A stretch of 64,000 bases of DNA from Pseudomonadota bacterium (GTDB taxonomy: Bacteria > Pseudomonadota > Gammaproteobacteria > Steroidobacterales > JBCBZW01). The notes below the pieces were generated by a model. It worked only from the letters and a program-made list of their open reading frames with translations, did not search any database and was not told where the DNA came from. The translations under genes and the position numbers were made by a program. This document shows positions 28,901 to 39,978 of the stretch, piece by piece. How positions within the stretch are numbered: the stretch's first letter is position 1; every line of letters starts with the position of its first letter. Location: positions 116,328 through 180,327 of the forward strand of contig JBCBZW010000002.1 in assembly GCA_039815145.1 (NCBI GenBank), written 5' to 3'.

Positions 28901-29448
28901 ACTCACAGCACAATGACCTGGAGCAGGCACTCGAGACGCTCGAGACCGCCATGCGCAAGATCGACCGGGAAACCCGCACGCGTTTCAAGGAGACCTTCGA
29001 TCAGGTGGACGCGGGGCTGAAGAGCATATTCCCGCGGCTCTTCGGCGGCGGGCACGCCTATCTGGAGCTCAGTGATGACGATCTTCTCGCCGCCGGCGTG
29101 ACCGTCATGGCGAGGCCGCCCGGGAAGCGCAACAGCACGATCCATCTGCTCTCCGGTGGCGAGAAGGCGATGACGGCGGTAGCCCTTATCTTCGCCATCT
29201 TCGAGCTGAACCCGGCACCCTTCTGCATGCTCGACGAGGTGGACGCGCCGCTCGATGAGGCCAACGTGGGGCGCTTCTGCGAGATCGTGCGTGAGATGTC
29301 CGAGCGGGTGCAGTTCATCTTCATCACTCACAACAAGACCACTATGGAACTCGCCAGCCATCTGTCGGGCGTGACGATGCAAGAACCGGGCGTATCGCGC
29401 CTGGTGGCCGTCGATGTCGACGAGGCTGTGAAACTGGCAGCGATGTAG
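25930..29448 (+). CDS. smc: Chromosome segregation protein SMC
   Basis: Condensin ATPase that organises the chromosome with ScpA and ScpB, encoded here at 38987-40980. It has 1172 residues: Walker A (GPNGCGKSN, about residues 31-39), long coiled coil, a hinge in the middle (about 500-650), second coiled coil, ABC signature LSGGEKAMTAVALIFAIFE, and Walker B FCMLDEVDAPLDEANV. ATG 25930 gives the family start MRLSQIKLAGFKSF; a GTG two codons upstream is less likely. Having SMC-ScpAB instead of MukBEF argues against the Enterobacterales. zipA starts two bases after the stop. Confidence 0.97.
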   Translation: MRLSQIKLAGFKSFVDPTVLNFPTNLTGVVGPNGCGKSNVIDAVRWVMGESSAKYLRGDSLADVIFNGSSARKPVGVASIELVFDNSDGAIGGQYGAFSEVSVKRTLSRDGVSVYSINGTRCRRRDITGIFLGTGMGPRSYSIIQQGMVSRLIEARPEDMRAYLEEAAGISRYKDKRRETENRIRHTRENLERLTDLRDEVDKQLKHLQRQARVAERFKEYREREHKLQAELALLRLRELDAAHEQQHLQVEQHRVAVEAALADQRNVEAQIEEARERQAERQEEANEAQEAFFKHGAEMARIEQEISHARDLTERQGAELERLASAIEQVQGDIATDETQLAAGAEELESLTPALEAARTEEQASGELVQRAQGDRADWQHRWDEYSGKASAAARAVSVEATRLEGLEVRSEAMRQRADRLETLRASLSVAELEGDAQQAASAVEVAQNTLSQRQEDLRQASEKVERWRAKQTSVGTELHDVRGELESVNGQVASLEALQQAALGTDAQSASLRWLHEGGLRNNPRLAQQLQVQAGWEGAVEAVLGEGLQAVCVEDLAELARRGNLPTGERLALFQPGNTPLPSASGAHGLTPLAGQLRGEVVPSSLLAGIYCADDLSEALAKQASLATGESIITRSGEWLGRDWLRLGDSADPRAGVIAREQLLRERREQQQALSEQRASLEAQAARLRDELESGERQRVAQQEAVNAAHSLLAEGRGRVDALASRLDQMREQLQSVEAELSELGEQRRELTYEMEQCRERADAAAREQQTLADQESELREQREHIDLRLQESTERANGDRAKAQGLALQVEARSSQQSSLKDAVGRLQQQLGQYQDRSSALKQQMEQEAAPVRDLEQSLETLLESRGGLERALTEARERVEAEEAGQRELQAKRNEHEGEVDQARTALESQRLVMQEIVTRRSTCAEAFERLDTTAEAIAEQMDAELTIPAGEEELEKIEKRIQRLGPINLAAIDEFQTQSERKEYLDSQHNDLEQALETLETAMRKIDRETRTRFKETFDQVDAGLKSIFPRLFGGGHAYLELSDDDLLAAGVTVMARPPGKRNSTIHLLSGGEKAMTAVALIFAIFELNPAPFCMLDEVDAPLDEANVGRFCEIVREMSERVQFIFITHNKTTMELASHLSGVTMQEPGVSRLVAVDVDEAVKLAAM

Positions 29449-29450
29449 CC

Positions 29451-33253
<3,803 letters not shown>

Positions 33254-33273
33254 GGCCGATGGCTCGCTTGCAG

Positions 33274-34434
33274 TCAGAATGCAGTCTCGGCTAGAACAAT
33301 CCCCCCGATAGCCGGTTGCGTGCCCGTAATCGACACCACAGCGAAGGGCGTGATGTCCGTATCGCTATCAGCCGCTGCAATGCTCAACTGAATGCGACCG
33401 GCAGTTGCTGAACCAACTGAGTGGTCAATGGCAGATACCACGCTACGAAGAAACACTTTTGTTGCACCCGCGACATATTGGGAGGCGCAGCGCGTGACCG
33501 ATGTCGCGTACGCGACGCCTTCACCGATCGGGAAACCCTCAACTCGCACGAGGTCACCAATCGAAAGCGTTGCCAGCGCATTGGTTCCGAATCGGATCTT
33601 CTGACCGAGGACCCAAACGACATTGCCCTCACCCGAGAGAGCATCTACGCGCCCGATTGCGAGCGTTGCTTCTGCATCTGCTGTCGTCGTGTCGCATGAG
33701 CCGGAGACCGCCACTAATGCGACTCTCTCCGCTGAGCTTGGTGTCTCGAAGACCGGTTGGCCTGAGCCGCCGAGTCCCAGCAGCTCCGGGGACGGGGAGG
33801 GAGGACTAACTCCAGACCCGCCGAGCCCAAGGAGTTCGGGGGAGGGGGGAGCTACCCCGGATCCGCCAAGCCCAAGGAGTTCCGGGGAAGGGGACCGATC
33901 ACCGATCCCAGATCCACCTAGCCCAAACTGGCCCGGCGAAGGTGATGGTATGGCTCCTGAGCCACCGAGTCCCAGGAGTTCGGGGGCAGGCGAGGGAATG
34001 GCTCCTGAACCTCCGAGTCCGAGTAGTTCCGGAGTGGGTGTCGGGATGGCTCCGGAACCACCAAGTCCAAGAAGCTCGGGTGACGGGGGAGCGATCCTGG
34101 AGCCGCCAAGTCCGAACAAACCAGGAGGTGGAGAGGGAGGAGCTACGCCTGATCCACCAAGACCGAATTGTTCCGGTGATGATCCAGGTGAGCCGATCCC
34201 AGACCCGCCCAGCCCAAACTGTCCTGGAGTGGGGGATGGGATTGCCCCGGAGCCGCCAAGTCCGAGCAGTTCCGGGGATGCGGACGGTGGGCTAATACCG
34301 GAGCCGCCGAGGCCGTACGGCGTATCGAGGCCTGGGAGCTCGGCTGCGTTAGCCGACACAGTAAGGCAGGACGCCGAAGCGATACCCGCGGCGACAACTC
34401 GGGTAATCCGATTGTTGGGCACAGAAGCAAACAT
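33274..34434 (-). CDS. Exported GLGGSG-repeat protein with DUF5666-like domain
   Basis: Function unknown. The 386-residue product starts at ATG 34434 with an AAGGAGG ribosome-binding site; the longer upstream frame is not used. Residues 1-30 form a signal peptide (basic RITR, hydrophobic core, SANA cleavage region). Residues 41-225 hold twelve GLGGSG motifs, one with SR in place of SG, spaced 15-17 residues by Pro/Ser-rich spacers ending in PELL, PGQF or similar. Residues from about 236 make a compact domain with patterns such as IGRVDAL, WVLGQKIRF and SIGDLVRVEGF, like DUF5666, and two cysteines (C247, C316) that could pair. The start lies one base after the stop of DUF6502 paralogue 2. It is probably periplasmic, outer-surface or secreted. 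Confidence 0.78.
   Translation of the reverse strand: MFASVPNNRITRVVAAGIASASCLTVSANAAELPGLDTPYGLGGSGISPPSASPELLGLGGSGAIPSPTPGQFGLGGSGIGSPGSSPEQFGLGGSGVAPPSPPPGLFGLGGSRIAPPSPELLGLGGSGAIPTPTPELLGLGGSGAIPSPAPELLGLGGSGAIPSPSPGQFGLGGSGIGDRSPSPELLGLGGSGVAPPSPELLGLGGSGVSPPSPSPELLGLGGSGQPVFETPSSAERVALVAVSGSCDTTTADAEATLAIGRVDALSGEGNVVWVLGQKIRFGTNALATLSIGDLVRVEGFPIGEGVAYATSVTRCASQYVAGATKVFLRSVVSAIDHSVGSATAGRIQLSIAAADSDTDITPFAVVSITGTQPAIGGIVLAETAF
33760..34314 (-). repeat. Twelve-copy degenerate coding repeat (GLGGSG units)
   Basis: Array of 45-51-base units, each beginning with GLGGSG codons and followed by a Pro/Ser-rich spacer. Copies differ widely at third codon positions while the hexapeptide is kept, with one exception (GLGGSR in unit 5). 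Unit lengths vary only by whole codons. The pattern indicates old repeats maintained by selection on the protein, not recent slippage. Confidence 0.9.
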
Positions 34435-34435
34435 A

Positions 34436-35311
34436 TTAGTCCTCCTTACCCGACGTCTTCGGATTCGAGTCTTCGTAGAAGTAGACGCCCACTCGAGTGC
34501 GAGTGGGCGATGCGTCGGTATCGTCCGAGCTGGTGATCTCGTGAAGTGATAACCAGGTGTCAAGCCTTTCAAGGAAGCGAGAGCCGCCCTCCTTAACGAT
34601 GTCTCGAAAGTCCTCCATGGCCGCGGGGTCTACCTTGTCGGTAGCTACCCAACGTTCGAATCGCTTAGGTGAGAGTTCGTTGCGCTCAGGGTCGAAGTTG
34701 AACTCGATTGTCGACGCTAAGTCGTGCAGCACATCACCCAGGTACTGGGCTTCCATCGGGCTTCGAGTGGCGATGTAGTAACGTGTGAGTACTCGGAAAC
34801 ACCCGTCATCCTGTCGCGCTACTGCTCCGACTCGCTGAAGTTCTTCGAGCATGGCGCGAGCTGGCATGTCCCCGCTGTACCGCTTCACGAGTTCGGAGAA
34901 GCTAGGTGAGCCCTCGAACGGCAGATCGACGGGGAAGCCGTATGGACCAGTGAAGTCAGGGTCTTGGTGCCATCCCGAGAGCACTCTGGTGGCGCGGTTC
35001 AAATTCGGAGCTGGCGCTACTGTTGTGTCTCCTTCTGAGTCGTTCAGAAAGTCGACGATGCGCTTCACATCCTTACGCGTCAGACCGGTGAGGATGGCGA
35101 TCCTCGATCCAGAGATCTTCTTGTTTGGAAGCGCGTAGTGGTCGCTCGCGACCTCCACGTACACCTGCTTTAGAACTTCGGCAAACTCGCCAAACGCGAC
35201 GCCCTGGCGGATGAGCATCTTCACGAGCGGGCGCATGAGCCGCCGGAACGCGGCAAGTACTGAGGACTTATCGCCTGGTAGCTGCTGGTCGGGAATTGAC
35301 GGCGGGTTCAA
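34436..35311 (-). CDS. DUF6502-type protein, paralogue 2
   Basis: Function unknown; 291 residues from TTG 35311, chosen because it has a GAGGAG ribosome-binding site eight bases upstream. A longer frame exists from another TTG at 35377 but lacks one and covers a palindrome. The layout matches paralogue 1: LMRPLVKMLIRQGVAFGEFAEVLK at the N-terminus (in two conserved blocks), helix-turn-helix-like ISGSRIAILTGLTRKDVKR (about 66-84), then ATRVLSGWH, VLHDLASTIEFN, FERWV and GVYFYED near the end. Its stop is one base from the start of the GLGGSG-repeat gene, implying translational coupling. A regulator of the exported partner is a plausible inference, not shown. Confidence 0.75.
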   Translation of the reverse strand: MNPPSIPDQQLPGDKSSVLAAFRRLMRPLVKMLIRQGVAFGEFAEVLKQVYVEVASDHYALPNKKISGSRIAILTGLTRKDVKRIVDFLNDSEGDTTVAPAPNLNRATRVLSGWHQDPDFTGPYGFPVDLPFEGSPSFSELVKRYSGDMPARAMLEELQRVGAVARQDDGCFRVLTRYYIATRSPMEAQYLGDVLHDLASTIEFNFDPERNELSPKRFERWVATDKVDPAAMEDFRDIVKEGGSRFLERLDTWLSLHEITSSDDTDASPTRTRVGVYFYEDSNPKTSGKED

Positions 35312-35346
35312 GGGATTTCTCCTCGGGTCAAAAACTTGGGCTGTAT

Positions 35347-35362
35347 TGGGAAATATATCCCA
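35347..35362. promoter_or_regulatory. Near-palindromic candidate operator TGGGA-N6-TCCCA
   Basis: Two perfect five-base arms flank an AT-only six-base centre (AATATA), 36 bases upstream of the TTG start of DUF6502 paralogue 2 and upstream of its ribosome-binding site. The AT-rich core could also serve as a -10 region on the minus strand. Operator function is inferred from symmetry and place only. Confidence 0.35.
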
Positions 35363-35503
35363 CAAATGCCGAATCAAGCTTTTGCCGTGAGGCTGAGGAG
35401 AACGTTGTTTTTCTTTTCGTTGTTGCTAAGTACGTTGCGCTGCAGCTTTTTTTTAGTCAAACGGAGTCGGCAGCGGGCACTCGATACGCGCCGGTTGGTG
35501 TGA

Positions 35504-35517
35504 TTTGTCTAGACAAA
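35504..35517. promoter_or_regulatory. Perfect 14-base palindrome TTTGTCTAGACAAA
   Basis: A complete 14-base palindrome in the AT-richer spacer, about 190 bases upstream of DUF6502 paralogue 2. The size fits a binding site for a dimeric helix-turn-helix protein, and the neighbouring gene encodes a protein with a helix-turn-helix-like segment. No second copy was noticed in the window. Confidence 0.35.
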
Positions 35518-35575
35518 AGGATGCAAAAGCCCGCAGCAAATGCGTTGCGTGCTTTACATAATGCTTATTTGGTGT

Positions 35576-35603
35576 AAAAAAGAGGCCGGCTTCCGTGCCG
35601 ACC
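35576..35603 (-). terminator. Intrinsic terminator of the yciB-yciI-bolA operon
   Basis: Read on the minus strand, a seven-base-pair stem GGTCGGC/GCCGGCC (one G-T pair) with a six-base loop is followed by CTC and six T residues. It lies about 150 bases after the bolA stop and would insulate the DUF6502 paralogue 2 operon from bolA transcription. Confidence 0.75.
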
Positions 35604-35756
35604 GTAATGCCTCATCGTTTGGGGGATTCTGAGGTAAAAAGAACTGCCTTAGGGGGTAGACATCGGCAGCTCACTATCGAGGTTACTCCTCAGCCCCCGG
35701 AAGTCTGTGACCCGTTTCACGTTATTTCGACAAGAAATGCAGCCCAGGTAGGGGCC

Positions 35757-36044
35757 TTAGGCGACTTCTTGAGGGGTCTTGGCGTCGACCTGGAGGGCGT
35801 GAATGTCGGTCTTCATGAGCTCATCGACCAACGAGTAGACCAGCTGGTGACGCTTGATCCGGGTGAGTCCCTCGAATCGCTCGGACACGACACGGACGCG
35901 AAAGTGGCCGCGGCCGTCAGCGGCGCCGGGGTGGTTTCGGTGGCGGTGGGAGTCGTCGACGATCTCCAGCGTGACCGCCGCGAGGGGTTCGAGCGCCTCG
36001 CGCAGGCGGGTTGGTCGGCTGTCCCGAGCGCTGTCGTCGCTCAC
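35757..36044 (-). CDS. bolA: BolA family protein
   Basis: Small protein that partners monothiol glutaredoxins in iron-sulfur trafficking and affects morphology and stress responses. The 95 residues show the BolA fold signature: the [20 protein letters not shown] loop-strand region (histidine ligands), [17 protein letters not shown] and the IHALQV end. Closer to BolA than to IbaG because of the [15 protein letters not shown] segment. It starts at GTG 36044, overlapping the YciI stop. Confidence 0.85.
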   Translation of the reverse strand: MSDDSARDSRPTRLREALEPLAAVTLEIVDDSHRHRNHPGAADGRGHFRVRVVSERFEGLTRIKRHQLVYSLVDELMKTDIHALQVDAKTPQEVA

Positions 36045-36340
36045 GGCAGGACCTTGCGGAAAGGCTTGACCACCACGTCTCGGTAGACGCCGGCCGCTAC
36101 GTAGGGATCGCTACTCGCCCAGGCACGGGCATCTTCCAAGGAGTCGAAGGACGCGATGATCAAGCTGCCGGTGAAGCCCGACTCCCCAGGGTCCTCGGCG
36201 TCGATTGCGGGGTGCGGACCGGCGACGAGCAAGCGGCCCTCGTCCAGCAGCGCTTGCAGGCGCGCCAAGTGCTCCGGGCGGCTGGCCTTGCGGGCTTCGA
36301 GGCTTCCCTCGCGGTCAGACCCCATGATGGCGTAGTACAT
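36041..36340 (-). CDS. yciI: YciI family protein
   Basis: Small ferredoxin-like-fold protein (99 residues) of the YciI family; the exact reaction is not known. The start [13 protein letters not shown] at ATG 36340 is typical, as are [24 protein letters not shown] (in part) and the D-PY motif [18 protein letters not shown]. The start codon shares one base with the yciB stop, and the stop overlaps bolA, so the three genes form one coupled operon. Confidence 0.9.
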   Translation of the reverse strand: MYYAIMGSDREGSLEARKASRPEHLARLQALLDEGRLLVAGPHPAIDAEDPGESGFTGSLIIASFDSLEDARAWASSDPYVAAGVYRDVVVKPFRKVLP

Positions 36341-36894
36341 CAGCTCTCCTCCTCGGCTTCCTGTGGCAGGTGTCGCTGCAGCCAAAGGCCCTGCAGCACC
36401 ATAAACACGAGTGTGAGCCCAAGGGTGCCGAACAGTTTGAAGTTGACCCACGTGGCTTCGGAGAAGTTGTAAACCACCAGGAGGTTCAACCCGCCGAGCA
36501 CCACGAAGAACACCACCCACGCCGTGTTGAGCTGGCGCCAGATCGCATCCGGAAGCTCGATGGCATCGCCGGCCGCGCGCTCGATCAGGGACTTGCCGGT
36601 GAAGAGCTGGCTACCCAGGAAGACGGCGGCAAACAGCCAATCGATGACGGTCGGCTTCCACTTGATGAACAGGTCGTTCTTGAGCACCAGCGTGGCGGTG
36701 CCAAGGACGAGCACCAGCGCCGTGCTAATAAGGTGCATACGACTTATGGAGCGGGTCATCGCGTAGCCCACGAGCAGTTGCACCGGCATGGCGATCATCA
36801 GCGCCGTCGTTGCTCGGTAGATATCGCCTCCCGGGAGGACATAGCCCAGGAAGAACACCACGATGGGCAGGAAATCGATTAGCGTCTTCAGCAT
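36340..36894 (-). CDS. yciB: Inner membrane-spanning protein YciB (septation protein A family)
   Basis: Polytopic inner-membrane protein (184 residues, about five hydrophobic segments) linked to cell-envelope synthesis and septation. Recognised from [16 protein letters not shown] at the start, the [19 protein letters not shown] segment, [17 protein letters not shown], and the [16 protein letters not shown] end. First gene of the minus-strand operon with yciI and bolA; 158 bases separate it from divergent yciO. Confidence 0.93.
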   Translation of the reverse strand: MLKTLIDFLPIVVFFLGYVLPGGDIYRATTALMIAMPVQLLVGYAMTRSISRMHLISTALVLVLGTATLVLKNDLFIKWKPTVIDWLFAAVFLGSQLFTGKSLIERAAGDAIELPDAIWRQLNTAWVVFFVVLGGLNLLVVYNFSEATWVNFKLFGTLGLTLVFMVLQGLWLQRHLPQEAEEES

Positions 36895-37052
36895 TCTGTT
36901 TGCAATAACCGTTCTAAGTCAGAGAGTTACGATGTGGCCCTGGGGGCGCTTCGGCGTGGCTTGGGAGCGCCGGGTTGCGTTTCCGGCCCTGGATGGTATC
37001 AAAGAGCTTGGCGGCCGCCCGAGAGCCGCGGGTCACTTGAAGGAGCGCACTC

Positions 37053-37673
37053 ATGACACAGCACTTGAAGGTTCATCCTGAGAACCCCCAGGAGCGCCTG
37101 CTGCGCCACGCGGTGGAGGCGCTTCGTGGCGGCGGCGTCATCGCGTATCCGACTGACTCCTGCTATGCCCTCGCATGTTTGATGGGCAGTCGCGACGCGA
37201 TGGATCGCATCCGCCAGCTGCGTGGCAATCCGGACGAGCATTTCTTCACGCTCGTGTGTCGGGACCTTTCTGAGATCGCCACGTACGCTCGCGTGGATAA
37301 CTCCGCCTATCGCTTTATCAAGGCGCACACCCCGGGCGCGTACACGTTCGTACTACCTGCCAGCCGCGAGGTGCCGAAGCGCCTGGCGGAGGGCAAGCGA
37401 CGCACGATAGGCCTGCGCGTGCCCGAGCACACGGTAGCGCTAGAGCTCTTGCGTCTGCTAGGTGAGCCGCTGATGAGCACCACGCTGCAGCTACCGGGAG
37501 ACGACACCCCGATGAGTGACCCGGAGGACATCGCGGACCGCCTGGCCAAGCGTATCGACGTGGTCGTCGATGGGGGTGCCTGCGGCTTCGCACCGAGTAC
37601 GGTGGTCGATCTGTCCGAGGAGCCTCCCACCATCCTGCGTTCGGGCAAGGCGCCGGTCGCCGGCACGATGTGA
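37053..37673 (+). CDS. yciO: YciO-type Sua5/TsaC family protein
   Basis: Member of the YrdC/Sua5 fold, whose TsaC members make threonylcarbamoyl-AMP for t6A tRNA modification. The 206 residues follow E. coli YciO closely in order: GGVIAYPTDSCYALAC, FTLVCRDLSEIATYA, KAHTPGAYTFVL, RRTIGLRVPEH and ADRLAKRIDVVVDGG. YciO is a paralogue of TsaC, and its own physiological role is not settled. The start ATG has a GAAGGAG sequence upstream. It lies just before the TrpRS-like gene, a known neighbour arrangement. Confidence 0.9.
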   Translation: MTQHLKVHPENPQERLLRHAVEALRGGGVIAYPTDSCYALACLMGSRDAMDRIRQLRGNPDEHFFTLVCRDLSEIATYARVDNSAYRFIKAHTPGAYTFVLPASREVPKRLAEGKRRTIGLRVPEHTVALELLRLLGEPLMSTTLQLPGDDTPMSDPEDIADRLAKRIDVVVDGGACGFAPSTVVDLSEEPPTILRSGKAPVAGTM

Positions 37674-37707
37674 GATTGCAGTGATACGCCTGCGGAGCGT
37701 GGCCTGA

Positions 37708-38949
37708 GTGGCCACGGAGGACAGTAGACGACTCGTCTCAGGGATGCGGCCTGCTGGTCGATTGAACCTAGCAGACTACATCGGCATCCTGAACACTTGG
37801 GTGCAGCTACAACAAGAGCAGGAATGCCTGCTCTTCGTGGCGGACTGGCACGCCCTCGCCGCCAGCTACGCACATACGCGCGAGTTCCGACAGCGCATCA
37901 CGGACACGCTCATCGACTGGCTAGCGGTTGGCATAGACCCGCGACTCGCCACCGTGTTTCTCCAATCACGGGTGCCTGAGTGTGCAGAACTCAACGTGCT
38001 GCTCGGCATGTGTACGCCGACCGCATGGCTGGACCGCCTGGTGGTGGCGCGAGGCGGGGCGCCGGCGGCGCCCGGTCTGCCAGCGCAAGCGTCGTCCCTG
38101 GACGCCGCCGGCGCGGACGCGGGCACTGTCGGACAGCTCGCCTACCCGCTGCTGCAGTGTGCCGACATCCTGCTCTACCAACCGACCCACGTGTGCGTGA
38201 TGGAGGAGCAGACGCCGCACGTGGAGTTCTGTCGGGACGTGGCCGGTCGCTTCAACCACCTGTTCGGCCGCGAGGAGGACGCGGAGAAGCGGAATCAGCG
38301 AGCCCTTCGCACCCTCGGGAAGCGCGCGTCCCAGGAACTCGAACAGCATCGGCGCGACTTCCAGGAACGAGGGGACGAGGCCGCTCTGCGGGCTGGGCTC
38401 GCGCTCGTGAACGAGAGTCAGCGCCTCACCCTGGGCGATCGCGACCGCCTTCTGGCCTACCTGGAGGGCGGAGGCCGCTCCCTCCTCAGCGAGCCGGAGG
38501 CGGTGGTGGTGGCCAATCTGCGCCTACCCGGGACCGATGGCCGGCCGATGGCGCGTGAGTACGACAACACGATCGAACTGCGGGATGAGCCAGAGGTGAT
38601 CCAGAAGAAGCTGCGAAAAATGCCCACCGATCCCGCCCGTGCTCGGCGCAAAGACCCTGGAAACCCTGAAAACTGCCCGGTCTGGCGGTATCATTTGCAG
38701 TTTGGCGACCACGCCAGCCAGCAGTGGGTCTCCGAGGGCTGTCGCAGCGCGGCCATCGGCTGCACCGACTGCAAGGCGCGAGCTGCCGAGGCCGTGGTGG
38801 CGCAGATCAGCCCCATCGCGTCCCGTGCCGCCGAGCTGGCGCGCCGGCCCGAAGTGGTCAGCAGCATCATCGTGGAAGGCAGCGAGCGCGCCCGCGAGAT
38901 CGCCAAGGACACCATGCGCAGCGTGCGACATGCGATGAGCCTGACTTGA
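37708..38949 (+). CDS. trpS: Tryptophanyl-tRNA synthetase homologue with altered ATP-site motifs
   Basis: TrpRS fold of the long Pseudomonas-like type, 413 residues from GTG 37708. Overall identity to TrpRS is plain: SGMRP-GRL, FVADWHAL, YPLLQCADILLY, HVEFCRDVAGRFNHLFG, LGDRDRLLAYLEGGG, NTIELRDEP and MPTDPARARRKDPG-P. The catalytic motifs are not canonical. The HIGH element reads NLAD (residues 20-23) where TrpRS has H/T-L/I-G-H/N; the G-E-DQ element reads VMEEQ (164-168); and KMSKS reads PMARE (280-284), lacking both lysines. The usual segment after the GWL-R motif is replaced by an Ala/Gly/Pro-rich stretch. It may be a divergent synthetase, a paralogue with another job or a pseudoenzyme; another trpS elsewhere would decide. 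Confidence 0.85.
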   Translation: MATEDSRRLVSGMRPAGRLNLADYIGILNTWVQLQQEQECLLFVADWHALAASYAHTREFRQRITDTLIDWLAVGIDPRLATVFLQSRVPECAELNVLLGMCTPTAWLDRLVVARGGAPAAPGLPAQASSLDAAGADAGTVGQLAYPLLQCADILLYQPTHVCVMEEQTPHVEFCRDVAGRFNHLFGREEDAEKRNQRALRTLGKRASQELEQHRRDFQERGDEAALRAGLALVNESQRLTLGDRDRLLAYLEGGGRSLLSEPEAVVVANLRLPGTDGRPMAREYDNTIELRDEPEVIQKKLRKMPTDPARARRKDPGNPENCPVWRYHLQFGDHASQQWVSEGCRSAAIGCTDCKARAAEAVVAQISPIASRAAELARRPEVVSSIIVEGSERAREIAKDTMRSVRHAMSLT

Positions 38950-38986
38950 GGGTCTTGGGCTCCGCATCGCCCTGCCGGAGCCGAGT

Positions 38987-39952
38987 ATGAGCGAGCAGTC
39001 GAATACAGATCAGGAAGAGGCGCCCGCCACCGCCGAAAACGCGACCCCGGCCGATGAGGCTGCGGGGGAGCAGTCGTCGCCGGAGGGGGGCGAAGCGGGG
39101 GGTGAGGCCGCCGCGGGGACGAGCGCGTCTCAAGCTGAGTTGCCCTTCGCGTTCGTAGACGGTGAGCCGATCACCGAGCTGCCGAAGGACCTGTTCATCC
39201 CGCCTCAGGCCCTGTCGGTCTTCCTCGAGGCTTTCGAAGGACCACTGGATTTCCTGCTTTACCTGATCAAGCGGCAGAACCTCGACGTCCTGAATATCCC
39301 CATCGCCGATATCTCTCGCCAGTACACCGGCTACATCGACCTCATGCAGGACATGCAGCTGGAGCTCGCCGGTGAGTACCTGGTGATGGCTGCCACGCTG
39401 GCCGAGATCAAGTCGCGCATGCTGCTGCCCCGGCCGGTCAGCGAGGAGGAAGAGGAGGGCGAAGACCCTCGCGCCGAACTGGTGCGTCGCCTGCAGGAGT
39501 ACGAGCGCTACAAGAATGCGGCGGAGCGGGTGGACGAACTGCCGCGGATGGAACGTGAGAACTGGCCTGTGTCGGCGCCGATGGTGGAGCGTACGGTGGT
39601 GCGCAAGCTGCCCGAAGTCACGCTCAAGGAGATGGTGGCGGCGTTCAACCAGGTCATGACGCGGGCCGAACTGAACCAGCATTACCACATTCGCCGCGAA
39701 GCCCTGTCCGTGCGTGAGCGCATGACGGAGATTCTGGATACCCTGCGGGCCGCTGAGTTCACCGAGTTTCGTCACCTGCTGCGTGCGGATCAGGGCAAGC
39801 AGGGGGTCGTGGCGAGCTTTCTCGCGGTGCTCGAGCTGGCCAAGGAGTCGCTGATCGAGATCGTGCAGTCCGGTGAGTTCGCCCCCATTCACGTGCGGGC
39901 CGCGGGATCGGATGATCCGCAGCCGGCCGCCGGCGATGCCAGCACCGAATAA
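38987..39952 (+). CDS. scpA: Segregation and condensation protein A
   Basis: Kleisin subunit that bridges the SMC heads. It has 321 residues. The conserved entry FEGPLDFLLYLIKRQNLDVL is preceded by about 75 residues of acidic, Ala/Glu-rich low complexity, more than the usual N-terminus. Then follow the segments IADISRQYTGYIDLM, LAGEYLVMAATLAEIKSRML and the C-terminal winged helix (FLAVLELAKESLIEIVQ). smc is 10 kb upstream on the same strand. Confidence 0.95.
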   Translation: MSEQSNTDQEEAPATAENATPADEAAGEQSSPEGGEAGGEAAAGTSASQAELPFAFVDGEPITELPKDLFIPPQALSVFLEAFEGPLDFLLYLIKRQNLDVLNIPIADISRQYTGYIDLMQDMQLELAGEYLVMAATLAEIKSRMLLPRPVSEEEEEGEDPRAELVRRLQEYERYKNAAERVDELPRMERENWPVSAPMVERTVVRKLPEVTLKEMVAAFNQVMTRAELNQHYHIRREALSVRERMTEILDTLRAAEFTEFRHLLRADQGKQGVVASFLAVLELAKESLIEIVQSGEFAPIHVRAAGSDDPQPAAGDASTE

Positions 39953-39978
39953 CCCCAACTTCGAAGGAACGCAGACGG

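Larger units (their letters stand above)
35312..35756. other. AT-richer intergenic region upstream of the DUF6502/GLGGSG pair
   Basis: The longest gene-free stretch in the window (445 bases). Small open frames here lack ribosome-binding sites and family resemblance. It holds the near-palindrome at 35347-35362, the perfect palindrome at 35504-35517, an imperfect hairpin at 35526-35555 (AAAGC/GCTTT and CGCA/TGCG arms separated by a one-base mismatch), and the bolA-operon terminator at 35576-35603. From 35604 to the bolA stop nothing else stands out. The promoter of the minus-strand pair must lie here unless it is read through from bolA. Confidence 0.6.

Noticed and set aside
33760..34314. Possible CRISPR-like repeat array
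   Set aside because: Units are 45-51 bases, differ at many positions, vary in whole codons and lie inside a coding frame; there are no constant repeats with unique spacers and no cas genes.
33623..34549. 308-codon proline/serine-rich open frame on the plus strand opposite the GLGGSG-repeat gene
   Set aside because: It starts at TTG with no ribosome-binding site, and its repeats (PPSPxSSG) are the exact antisense of the GLGGSG units. The minus-strand gene has a strong ribosome-binding site, a signal peptide and a recognisable C-terminal domain.
35312..35377. Longer start (TTG 35377) for DUF6502 paralogue 2
   Set aside because: No ribosome-binding site, and it would place the TGGGA-N6-TCCCA palindrome inside the coding region; TTG 35311 has a good GAGGAG sequence.
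35296..35577. 93-codon open frame on the plus strand in the DUF6502 paralogue 2 upstream region
   Set aside because: No convincing ribosome-binding site, composition not protein-like, and it crosses both palindromes and the start region of the minus-strand gene.
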